From Hyperoodon ampullatus (lineage: Eukaryota > Chordata > Mammalia > Artiodactyla > Ziphiidae): a stretch of 64,000 nt of DNA. Position 1 is the first letter of the stretch. Every line of letters starts with the position of its first letter. The notes under the pieces were generated by a model. The model was not told the DNA's origin. It worked only from the letters and a program-made list of their open reading frames with translations, and did not search any database. Positions 11,601 through 21,783 of the stretch are shown piece after piece. The DNA lies in NCBI GenBank assembly GCA_949752795.1, contig OX457058.1, positions 163,435,353-163,499,352 on the forward strand, written 5' to 3'. Made by a program: the position numbers and the translations under genes.

Positions 11601-13041
11601 AAAGCTATTTGAAAAAGCATTTCCTTGACATCCTTACTTGCCATGTAATTATCTGATTTCAAAAATCCAAAAGTCTAATGAGCTGTCTCATATTTTTTAC
11701 TTTAAATACAAACAGGTTCCCCTGAAAAGGTTAAAAAAAGACAACCAAAATATGGTTTGCTTAGCTACTATCTTATCCAAGAATTCGAGATTAGAAGGTA
11801 AATAAACCAATTTAAAAATAGATTAAGACAAAAAATGGAGTTTGTTGAAAGGTCACAGAGATTTCACAAGGACAGAGAATGTGATCAGGCCTGGCAGGAG
11901 CTAGTCACAGCAACTGGCATGTCATTGGTTATGAAGGTATTGTTGCTTATTCTCAATGTCTCCAGATCAGCTTGCTCTGCTCATGTATGACTTAACTTGG
12001 CTGCCCCAGTTAGCTTCATTTCCCAGTGCCCCAAATCATGTAGACGGGCTCATCCAGAGACAACAGCTACTTAACTAGTTGCTTCTGGTTCAAATTGTCA
12101 GCCTGATCCTGACCCTCTGGGTTAAGAGTCCATGTCTAGTTCCATTTTCCCTGGGCATACTGGGCAGGTGAGGAAAGGGGAGAGGAAGTAGGTAGTACAG
12201 GATCATAAGACTCTCATCTCCAAGACTGTGAGTCAGACAAGTTCTCCATGGAGAGAATTTGGAACCAGGAGAAAATGTTTACCACTTCATATACATTTGC
12301 CTTCTGTTAGGGTGAGACAAACACAGGAGGGCTGCCAACCACTGACTTAAATTTTCCAGGAGAAATAACATGGTTGCCACTTACATGACAAATCACTAAG
12401 CTTGTGATCTCAGGGTATAGTGCTCACAAGATGATCAGAGATCCTTGAAGGTTGTTGTCTTAGTCATATTTCATCTTTCTCTCGCCGTTTCTTTTTATCC
12501 AGCTCCTTTAAGCTCAAAGCCAATTTATCTAATTATTTTGTTGATAATTAGTAGGTGCAAAATACAAATGCCATGGTTAGTAAAAGTATTCACCTCAGCC
12601 CAGCTATCTGTCTGGAGAATGATTAATGGAATAGAAATTCACACCTATAATACTAAACCCTATTTCTCCCCCCCAAAAAAGTCATTTTAAGTATCTTGTC
12701 TCTATATTTAAATCAGGGTATATTAAAATGAATATTTTGAGGTGGGTTAACCAGGACACTCTGGATTGTACAAATCAGACAGTTTTGACATTATTTCAAG
12801 TATATTAATTCAAAATTGAACAAAAAATGTTTTTTCTCTTGCACCTCAATGGCGAGTTCATCTATTAAAAAAAAAAGCAACATCTGCTAGAACTATAAAA
12901 CAAATGAAAAATTAATTAGGTATTGGAAGGTCTCCTTTTAAGGCAATGCAGTTCAGTCATGTCTTAAATCCTCTTACAGCTTAAACTGTGTGCTCAGTCT
13001 GGAAAATACCTTTCTTTGTTTCCTGATCATTATGTTTGCAG
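11601..13041. other. Intergenic sequence, unassigned
   Basis: The part near 11,850-12,320 has more balanced base composition than its surroundings and could be an old LTR, but I found no diagnostic block. No gene is supported. Confidence 0.3.
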
Positions 13042-13164
13042 ATCATTTTCTTCTTCTTGGCTGGCCTGGGAGTTCTGGTTGGAGGAGCTGCAATGTCCTT
13101 CATTAAGTTCCAAATGCTTCTTCAGCATCCAGAAAGCCAGCTAAGAACATCTTCACATATTTAA
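13042..13164 (+). other. Candidate terminal exon or exon relic (40 codons, hydrophobic)
   Basis: A pyrimidine-rich tract ending in 'tatgtttgcag' at 13041 forms a plausible splice acceptor. The following frame is open for 40 codons to TAA at 13162-13164. The peptide starts with a strongly hydrophobic, glycine-rich stretch (FFFLAGLGVLVGGAAMSF, about residues 3-20), which resembles a membrane segment, followed by a polar C-terminus. No upstream exon or canonical poly(A) signal close by was identified, and I do not recognise the protein. It could be a real last exon, a relic, or chance. Confidence 0.25.
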
Positions 13165-13544
13165 TAACTTTCTTATTCTTAAATCCTGCAGTACAGTATC
13201 CTGCAGTAAATTCTGCAGTAAAACAGCTTGTGCAAAATACTTTTTAAATATATTTAGTAAGTGTTCGGTGAGTATCTATTTTGCACCCTACTTATGTCTA
13301 TTTTGTAAACGTCATCTTGCCTATCTGTTGGTTCTCTTAATTCTGAAGTATCACACTTCAAGATACATCCTGATGAGGGATTATTTTTCAAAATACATAT
13401 ACTAAATAGATTTTAAGCACCAGATAACATGATAGGTGCCAGAATTACACAAATTAAAAACAAACAAACACAAACAACCAAGTTTCTGCCTTCTAGGAAG
13501 TTTGCACTATAAAATGAAATGTAAAATTTTAGTATTGAACATTT

Positions 13545-13745
13545 TTTATACATCTTTACTGGAGTATAATTGCTTCACAATGTTGTGTTAGTTTCTGTTG
13601 TAAAACAAAGTGAATCAGCCATATGCATACATATATCCCCATATCCCCTCCCTCTTGAGCTTCCCTCCCTCCATGCCTATACCACCCCTCTAGGTCGTTG
13701 TAAAGCACCGAGCTGATATCCCTGTGCTATGATAGACATTTGTTA
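13545..13745 (-). repeat. L1 3' end fragment, minus strand
   Basis: The plus strand is the complement of the L1 3' UTR seen at 39360-39550. Landmarks are 'ttactggagtataattgctt', 'aacaaagtgaatcag' (as 'aaacaaagtgaatcag') and 'aaagcaccgagctgatatc'. It includes the terminal segment with the polyadenylation signal, so its 3' end is complete and its 5' end truncated. Confidence 0.85.
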
Positions 13746-14353
13746 CAGAGTCTGGAGGATTTTATCTCCAGGGTTATTTAACTCATTTGTGAGATTTAGG
13801 GATGGTTTCTAGGAGGAGGAGACTACTGATATATGTTTGGAAAGATGAGGAGAAAACTTATCAGAGTGGGTGGGAGGTGTTTCAGGTAAGTAAAAGAACA
13901 CAGACAAAAAACTGTGCTTTGAATGTTGAATTATTTTAAATAGTTGGAGCTTAAGAGTTACTGTCATACAGTGAATTCGCACACAGACACATATACAAAG
14001 CAACAGTAGTAGAGAAAAAGAATCATCTAAACTTTATACTAACAGAATTTATCAAAATATAGTTAAGCGCTGGGAGAGTTTAGTTTAGTTTCCTTGACAC
14101 ACTCTTAGAAGAAAAGCCTTTTTCCATTCAGAAGTTTGAAGATGTGCTCCTCAAACAATAAAAAACTTTTTTTTTACTGCCACAATTATAACGACAATGA
14201 GACTTACCTCAGTGGCAGCTGTCAAAAGTACCACTGGCTCTTCCAAGGCCTGGAATGTTCAAACCAAGAATCCCATGAACCTTAATCCTGGACAAATAAT
14301 AAGAGAAATGACATGTAGTAGAGAAGCCACTCTGCAGTTTTCAGGTCATAATT
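13746..14353. other. Intergenic flank left of the full-length L1
   Basis: No gene or repeat is recognised. It is the pre-insertion flank of L1-A. Confidence 0.4.
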
Positions 14354-14367
14354 AAAAGCAAACAGAC

Positions 14368-15849
14368 TTCCGGGTAAGATGGCGGAAGAGTAAGACGCGG
14401 AGATTACCTTCCTCCCCACGGATACACCAGAAATACAGCTACACGTGGAACAACTCCTACAGAACACCTACTGAACGCTGGCAGAAGACCCCAGACCTCC
14501 CAAAAGGCAAGAAACTCCCCACATACCTGGGTAGGGCAAAGCGGAGAGATTCCCGCACAGAGGATCGGTGCCGAGCGGCACTCACCAACCAGAGAGGCTT
14601 GTCTGCTCGCCCGCCGGGGCGGGCGGCGCTGGAAGCTGAGGCTAGGGCTTCGGTCAGAGCGCAGGGAGAGGACTGGGGCTGGCGGCGAGAACTCAGCCTG
14701 AAGGGGGCTAATGTGCCACAGCTAGCCGGAAGGGAGTCCGGGAAAACTCTGGAGCTTCCGAAGAGGCAAGAGACTTTTTCTTCCCTCTTGGTTTCCTGGT
14801 GCGCGAGGAGAGGGGATTAAGAGCGCTGCTTAAAGGGGCTCCACAGACGGGCGCGAGTCACGACTGAAAGCGCGGAGCCCAGTGACGGGCGTGGGACGCT
14901 GGGGCTGCTGCTGCCGCCGCCAAGAAGCCTGTGTGCGAGCGCAGGTCACTGTCCACACCGCCCTTCCGGGAGTCTGTGCAGCCCGCCACTGCCGGGGTCC
15001 CGGGATCCAGGGAAGGCTTCCCTGGGAGAACGCACGGCGCGCCTCAGGCTGGTGCAACGTCACGCCGACCTCTGCCACTGCAGGCTCGCCCCGCACTCCG
15101 TGGCCCTCCCTCCCGCCCGGCCTGAGTGAGCCAGAGTCCCCGAAGAGGCTGCTCCTTTAACCCTGTCCTGTCTGAGCGAAGAACAGACGCCCTGCTGCGA
15201 CCTACATGCAGAGGAGGGGCCAAATCCAAAGCTGAGACCCAGGAGCTGTGAGAACAAAGAAGAGAAAGGGAAACCTCTCCCAGCAGCCTCAGAAGCAGCG
15301 GATTAAAGCTCCATAATCAACTTGATGTACCCTGCATCTGTGGAATACATGAATAGACAACAAATCATCCCAAATTGAGGAGCCAGGAGTCAGTGCTGTG
15401 CCTCTGAGGTGGGAGAGCCAACCTCAGGACACTGTTCCAAAAGAGACCTCCCAGCTCCACATAATATCAAACGGCGAAAATCTTCCAGAGATCTCCATCT
15501 CAACACCAGCACCCAGCTTCACTCAACGACCAACAAGCTACAGTGCTGGACACCCTATGCCAAACAACTAGCAAGACAGGAACACAACGCCACCCATTAG
15601 CAGAGAGGTGGCCTAAAATCATAAAAAGTCCACAGACACCCCAAAACACACCACCAGACGTGGACCTGCCCACCAGAAAGACAAGATCCAGCCTCATCCA
15701 CCAGAACACAGGCACTAGTCCCCTCCACCAGGAAGCCTACATAACCCACTAAACCAACCTTAGCCACTGGGGACAGACACCAAAAACAACGGGAACTACG
15801 AACCTGCAGCCTGCAAAAACAAGACCCCAAACACAGTAACATAAGCAAA
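14368..15849 (+). promoter_or_regulatory. L1-A 5' UTR with internal promoter, CpG-rich
   Basis: About 1.48 kb upstream of ORF1. The portion 14,380-15,240 is GC- and CpG-rich, unlike all surrounding DNA. The sequence 'aagatggcgg' at 14376-14385 has the core of a YY1 site, placed a few bases from the element start as in other mammalian L1s. Relative to L1-B it lacks segments corresponding to 32616-32798 (junction at 14533/14534) and to about 33640-33932 (junction near 15382). Promoter activity is inferred from the family. Confidence 0.8.
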
Positions 15850-16764
15850 ATGAGAAGACAGAAAAACACACAGCAGGAGAAGGAGAAAGATAAAAACCCA
15901 CCAGACCTAACAAATGAAGAGGTAATAGGCAGTCTACCTGAAAAACAATTCAGAATAATGATGGTAAAGATGATCCAAGATTCTATTTCCCAGATCCATA
16001 ATCTTGGAAATAGAATAGACAAAATGCAAGAAACAGTTAACAAGGACCTAGAAGAACTAAAGATGAATCAAGCATCGATGAAAAACACAATAAATGAAAT
16101 AAAAACTACTCTAGATGGCATCAATAGCAGAATAACTGAGGCAGAAGAACGGATAAGTGAGGTGAAAGATAAAATAGTGGAAATAACTGCTGCAGAACAA
16201 AATAAAGAAAAAAGAATGAAAAGAACAGAGGACAGTCTCAGAGACCTCTGGGACAACATTAAATGCACCAACATTCGAATTATAGGGGTTCCAGAAGAAG
16301 AAGAGAAAAAGAAAGGGACTGAGAAAATATTTGAAGAGATTATAGTTGAAAACTTCCCTAATATGGGAAAGGAAAGAGTTAATCAAGTCCAGGAGGCACA
16401 GAGAGTCCCATACAGAATAAATCCAAGGAGAAATACGCCAAGACACATATTAATCAAACTGTCAAAAATTAAACACAAAGAAATCATATTAAAAGCAGCA
16501 AGGCAAAAACAACAAGTAACACACAAGGGAATCCCCATCAGGATAACAGCTGATCTCTCAGCAGAAACTCTACAAGCCAGAAGGGAGTGGCAGGACATAA
16601 TTAAAGTGATGAAGGAGAAAAACCTGCAACCAAGACTACTCTACCCAGCAAGGATCTCATTCAGATTTGATGGAGAAATTAAAATGTTTACAGACAAGCA
16701 AAAGCTGAGAGAGTTCAGCACCACCAAACCAGCTTTACAACAAATGCTAAAGGAACTTCTCTAG
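15850..16764 (+). CDS. L1 ORF1 protein (RNA-binding chaperone), open, 304 aa
   Basis: ORF1p is a trimeric RNA-binding protein that coats L1 RNA in a cytoplasmic ribonucleoprotein. Residues 1-40 are polar and basic. A coiled coil runs from about 41 to 137, with hydrophobic residues spaced in heptads (for example I49, I56, V63, L70). The RNA-recognition fold starts near 140 with NIRIIGVPE (141-149). The C-terminal domain follows, with REWQDI at 245-250 and [11 protein letters not shown] at 261-271. No stop or frameshift interrupts it. The ATG sits 4 nt after 'aagca', the same position as the start in L1-B. Codons 44-50 are absent from L1-B. ORF2 starts 58 nt downstream. It is a transposon gene, not a host gene; whether it is expressed is unknown. 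Confidence 0.93.
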   Translation: MRRQKNTQQEKEKDKNPPDLTNEEVIGSLPEKQFRIMMVKMIQDSISQIHNLGNRIDKMQETVNKDLEELKMNQASMKNTINEIKTTLDGINSRITEAEERISEVKDKIVEITAAEQNKEKRMKRTEDSLRDLWDNIKCTNIRIIGVPEEEEKKKGTEKIFEEIIVENFPNMGKERVNQVQEAQRVPYRINPRRNTPRHILIKLSKIKHKEIILKAARQKQQVTHKGIPIRITADLSAETLQARREWQDIIKVMKEKNLQPRLLYPARISFRFDGEIKMFTDKQKLREFSTTKPALQQMLKELL

Positions 16765-16822
16765 GCAAGAAACACAACAGAAGGAAAAGACCTACAATAA
16801 CGAACCCAAAACAATTAAGAAA

Positions 16823-18163
16823 ATGGGAATAGGAACATACATATCGATAATTACCTTAAATGTAAATGGACTAAATGCTCCCACCAAAAGACACAGATTG
16901 GCTGAATGGATACAAAAGCAAGACCCATATATATGCTGTCTACAAGAGACCCACTTCAGACCTAGAGACACATACAGACTGAAAATAAGGGGATGGAAAA
17001 AGATATTCCATGCAAATGGAAACCAAAAGGAAGCTGGAGTAGCAATTCTCATATCAGACAAAATAGACTTTAAAATAAAGACTACTAGAAGAGACAAAGA
17101 AGGACACTACATAATGATCAAGGGATCGATCCAAGAAGAAGATATAACAATTGTAAATATTTATGCACCAAACATAGGAGCACCTCAATACATAAGGCAA
17201 ATACTAACAGCCATAAAAGGAGAAATCGACAGTAACACAATCATAGTAGGGGACTTTAACACCCCACTTTCACCAATGGACAGATCATCCAAAATGAAAA
17301 TAAATAAGGAAACACAAGCTTTAAATGATACATTAAACAAGATGGACTTAATTGATATTTATAGGACATTCCATCCAAAAACAACAGAATACACATTTTT
17401 CTCAAGTGCTCATGGAACATTCTCCAGGATAGATCATATCTTGGGTCACAAATCAAGCCTTGGTAAATTTAAGAAAATTGAAATTGTATCAAGTATCTTT
17501 TCTGACCACAATGCTATGAGACTAGATATCAATTACAGGAAAAGAGCTGTAAAAAATACAAACACATGGAGGCTAAACAATACACTACTTAATAACGAAG
17601 TGATCACTGAAGAAATCAAAGAGGAAATTAAAAAATACCTAGAAACAAATGACAATGGAGACACGACGACCCAAAACCTATGGGATGCAGCAAAAGCAGT
17701 TTTAAGAGGGAAGTTTATAGCAATTCAATCCCAGCTTAAGAAACAGGAAACATCTCGAATAAACAACCTAACCTTGCACCTAAAGCAATTAGAGAAAGAA
17801 GAACAAAAACATCCCAAAGTTAGCAGAAGGAAAGAAATCATAAAAATCAGATCAGAAATAAATGAAAAAGAAATGAAGGAAACAATAGCAAAGATCAATA
17901 AAACTAAAAGCTGGTTCTTTGAGAAGATAAACAAAATTGATAAACCATTAGCCAGACTCATCAAGAAAAAAAGGGGGCTTCCCTGGTGGCGCAGTGGTTA
18001 AGAGTCCGCCTGCCGATGCAGGGGACGCGGGTTCGTGCCCCGGTCTGGGAGGATCCCACATGCCGCGGAGCGGCTGGGCCCGTGAGCCATGGCCGCTGAG
18101 CCTGTGCTCCGGAGCCTGTGCTCCGCAAGGGGAGAGGCCACAACAGTGAGAGGCCCGCCTACC

Positions 18164-18197
<34 letters not shown>

Positions 18198-20872
18198 AAA
18201 AAAGGGAGAAGACTCAAATCAATAGAATTAGAAATGAAAAAGGAGAAGTAACAACTGACACTGCAGAAAGACAAAAGATCATGAGAGATTACTATAAGCA
18301 ACTCTATGCCAATAAAATGGACAACCTGGAAGAAATGGACAAATTGTTAGAAATGCACAACCTGCCAAGACTGAATCAGGAAGAAATAGAACATATGAAC
18401 AGACCAATCACAAGCACTGAAATTGAAACTGTGATAAAAAATCTTCCAACAAACAAAAGCCCAGGACCAGATGGCTTCACAGGCGAATTCTATCAAGCAT
18501 TTAGAGAAGAGCTAACACCTATCCTTCTCAAACTCTTCCAAAATATAGCAGAGGGAGGAACACTCCCAAACTCATTCTACGAGGCCACCATCACCTTGAT
18601 ACCAAAACCAGGCAAGCATGTAACAAAGAAAGAAAACTACAGGCCAATATCACTGCTGAACATAGATGCAAAAATCCTCAACAAAATACGAGCAAACAGA
18701 ATCCAACAGCACATTAAAAGGATCATACACCATGATCAAGTGGGGTTTATTCCAGGAATGCAAGGATTCTTCAATATATGCAAATCAATCAACGTAATAC
18801 ACCATATTAACAAATTAAAGCAGAAAAACCATATGATCATCTCAATAGATGCAGAGAAAGCTTTCGACAAAATTCAACACCCATTTATGATAAAAACCTT
18901 GCAGAAAGTAGGCATAGAGGGATCTTTCCTCAACATAATAAAGGCCATATATGACAAACCCACAGCCAGCATCGTCCTCAATGGTGAAAAACTGAAACCA
19001 TTTCCACTAAGATCAGGAACAAGACAAGGTTGCCCACTCTCACCACTCTTATTCAACATAGTTTTGGAAGTTTTAGCCACAGCAATCAGAGAAGAAAAGG
19101 AAATAAAAGGAATGCAAATCGGAAAAGAAGAAGTAAAGCTGTCACTGTTTGCAGATGACATGATACTATACATACAGAATCCTAAAGATGCTACCAGAAA
19201 ACTACTAGAGCTAATCAATGAATTTGGTAAAGTGGCAAGATACAAAATTAATGCACAGAAATCTCTGGCATTCCTATATACTAATGATGAAAAATCTGAA
19301 AGTGAAATCAAGGAAACACTCCCATTTACCATTGCAACAAAAAGAATAAAATATCTAGGAATAAATCTACCTAAGGAGACAAAAGACCTATATGCAGAAA
19401 ATTATAAGACACTGATGAAAGAAATTAAAGATGATACAAATAGATGGAGAGATGTACCATGTTCTTGGATTGGAAGAATCAACATTGTGAAAATGACTCT
19501 ACTACCCAAAGCAATCTACAGATTCAATGCAATCCCTATCAAACTACCACTGGCATTTTTCACAGAGCTAGAGCAAAAAATTTCACAATTTGTATGGAAA
19601 CACAAAAGACCCTGAATAGCCAAAGCAATCTTGAGAACGAAAAATGGAGCTGGAGGAATCAGGCTCCCTGACTTCAGACTATACGACAAAGCTACAGTAA
19701 TCAAGACAGTATGGTACTGGCACAAAAACAGAAAGATAGATCAATGGAACAGGATAGAAAGCCCAGAGATAAACCCACGCACATATGGTCACCTTATCTT
19801 TGATAAAGGAGGCAGGAATGTACAGTGGAGAAAGGACAGTCTCTTCAATAAGTGGTGCTGGGAAAACTGGATAGGGACATGTAAAAGTATGAGATTAGAT
19901 CACTCCCTAACACCATACACAAAAATAAGCTCAAAATGGATTAAAGACCTAAATGTAAGGCCAGACACTATCAAACTCTTAGAGGAAAACATAGGCAGAA
20001 CACTCTATGGCATAAATCACAGCAAGATCCTTTTTGACCCACCTCCTAGAGAAATGGAAATAAAGACAAAAATAAACACATGGGACCTAATGAAACTTAA
20101 AAGTTTTTGCACAGCAAAGGAAACCATAAACAAGACCAAAAGACAACCCTCAGAATGGGAGAAAATATTTGCAAATGAAGCAACTGACAAAGGATTAATC
20201 TCCAAAATTTATAAGCAGCTCATGCAGCTCAATAACAAAAAAACAAACAGCCCAATCCAAAAATGGGCAGAAGACCTAAATAGACATTTCTCCACAGAAG
20301 ATATACAGACTGCCAACAAACACATGAAAGGATGCTCAACTTCTTTACTCATTAGAGAAATGCAAATCAAAACTACAATGAGATATCATCTCACACCAGT
20401 CAGAATGGCCATCATCAGGAAATCTAGAAACAATAAATGCTGGAGAGGGTGTGGAAAAAAGGGAACACTCTTGCACTGCTGGTGGGAATGTGAATTGGTA
20501 CAGCCACTATGGAGAACGGTATAGAGGTTCCCTAAAAAACTACAAATAGAACTACCATATGACCCAGCAATCCCACTACTGGGCATATACCCTGAGAAAA
20601 CCATAATTCAAAAAGAGACATGTACCAAAATGTTCATAGCAGCCCTATTTACAATAGCCCAGAGATGGAAACAACCTAAGTGTCCATCATCGGATGAATG
20701 GGTAAAGAAGATGTGGCACATATATACAATGGAATATTACTCAGCCATAAAAAGAAATGAAATTGAGCTATTTGTAATGAGGTGGATGGACCTAGAGTCT
20801 GTCATACAGAGTGAAGTAAGTCAGAAAGAGAAAGACAAATACTGTATGCTGACACATATATATGGAATTTAA
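16823..20872 (+). pseudogene. L1 ORF2 (endonuclease and reverse transcriptase), disrupted
   Basis: ORF2p supplies the nicking endonuclease and the reverse transcriptase for target-primed reverse transcription. The endonuclease keeps its key residues: QETHF with E42, GDFN with D144, and SDH at 227-229. The reverse transcriptase FADD motif is at 19148-19159. The C-terminal CX3CX7HX4C knuckle is at 20438-20491. Three lesions break it: a 231-bp SINE plus duplication after 17975 carrying in-frame stops at 17999-18001 and 18083-18085, a TGA at 19613-19615, and a TAG at 20522-20524. The reading frame is otherwise kept throughout. Without the insertion the length would be 1,272 codons plus stop, close to the usual L1 ORF2 length. 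Confidence 0.95.
17976..18193 (+). mobile_element. CHR SINE inserted in L1-A ORF2
   Basis: The head 'ggcttccctggtggcgc' begins at 17976. A-box 'tggcgcagtgg' lies at 17987-17997 and B-box 'ggttcgtgccc' at 18030-18040, both matching RNA polymerase III promoter elements. The tail is a long A-run from about 18166. The 13-bp sequence 'aagaaaaaaaggg' occurs exactly at 17963-17975 and 18194-18206. 'gcctgtgctccg' occurs twice in the body (about 18100-18126), a difference from the other copies here. Confidence 0.96.
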
Positions 20873-21236
20873 GAAAAAAAAATGTCATGAAGAACATAGG
20901 GGTAAGACAGGAATAAAGACACAGACCTACTAGAGAATGGACTGGAGGATATGGGGAGGAGGAAGGGTAAGCTGTGACAAAGTGAAGGAGCCGCATGGAC
21001 ATATATACACTACCAAACGTAAGGTAGGTAGCTAGTGGGAAGCAGCCGCATAGCACAGGGAGATCAGCTCGGTGCTTTGTGACCGCCTGGAGGGTTGGGA
21101 TAGGGAGGGTGGGAGGGAGACGCAAAAGGGAGAGGATATGGGAATATATGTATATGTATAACTGATTAAATTTGTTATAAAGCAAAAAAAAAAAAGGTTA
21201 AAATAAATAAATTAATTAATTAATTAATTTTTAAAA
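20873..21236 (+). other. L1-A 3' UTR and A-rich tail, early 3' end
   Basis: The 3' UTR matches L1-B and the fragment at 52505 until '...ttataaagc' at 21183, then turns into an A-run, a (TTAA)n-like stretch and a second A-run. The other copies continue for about 50 nt with an AATAAA or similar hexamer. That part is absent here. Confidence 0.85.
21165..21170 (+). promoter_or_regulatory. ATTAAA hexamer, likely polyadenylation signal of L1-A
   Basis: ATTAAA lies 13 nt before the end of the element body at 21183, the usual spacing for a poly(A) signal. The same position reads ATTCAC in L1-B (near 39470) and in the fragment at 52505-52690. Confidence 0.6.
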
Positions 21237-21250
21237 AAAAGCAAACAAAC

Positions 21251-21783
21251 AAAAAATATCCTGATTTAATTATATTCCTTGAGCTCATGTGCTGTGGTTG
21301 GTCCTCTTGGAAGTATATCTGGTCAAAGCACCTGAAGACTATCACAGAATTCACTTTTGTTTCTTGTTCTTCCTACATCCACCAACCCCAAAATGGTTAT
21401 CTTCAAAGTTAGTTTTGTAATCCCTCTCTCCCTATATTTTATCAGAAAGAGAATAATGGAAATAAATAAGTTGGAAGCTATTTTCAATGGGCTGCACACA
21501 TGAGATTTAAAGATTCTATGTTTTAAGCACCCATTCCTGAATGAAATGCCTTGCCCTCATGACTGGTCTTTCTTGCCAAGCCCAGACTATTTTCAAGATT
21601 TAGGTTTGTACATTTGATATTTGAAAAATATTCTTTCATGAAATCATACGTTCTCATAATAGAAAATGTAGGAATATAGAAAAAGTACATAGAAGCAAAC
21701 ACAAATTAGGCATAATCATACAACTCCATGGTATCTAACTACACTGATACTTTTGCTCTATTTTTTTCAAATATTTTATCTAT
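21251..21783. other. Intergenic flank right of L1-A
   Basis: No gene or recognisable repeat. Confidence 0.4.

Larger units (their letters stand above)
14368..21236 (+). mobile_element. Full-length LINE-1 element (L1-A)
   Basis: A complete L1 running from 5' UTR through ORF1 and ORF2 to a 3' UTR and A-rich tail. It is flanked by 'aaaagcaaacagac' at 14354-14367 and a 13/14 match at 21237-21250, read as the target-site duplication. L1 elements copy themselves by target-primed reverse transcription. ORF1 is open. ORF2 carries a SINE insertion and two nonsense codons, so this copy cannot retrotranspose by itself. It keeps many CpGs and looks younger than the copy at 32444-39556. Confidence 0.95.

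Noticed and set aside
15597..16598. Minus-strand open frames opposite ORF1 and the 5' UTR of L1-A, and the equivalents in L1-B
   Set aside because: Shadow frames of the plus-strand L1 genes. They recur at matching places in both copies only because the DNA is homologous.
17976..18060. A tRNA gene
   Set aside because: A- and B-box elements are present, but the sequence continues as a SINE and does not form a complete cloverleaf. It is tRNA-derived.
16823..20872. A host gene encoding an AP-endonuclease and reverse transcriptase
   Set aside because: It is L1 ORF2 inside an element with 5' UTR, ORF1, 3' tail and target-site duplication, and it carries stops.
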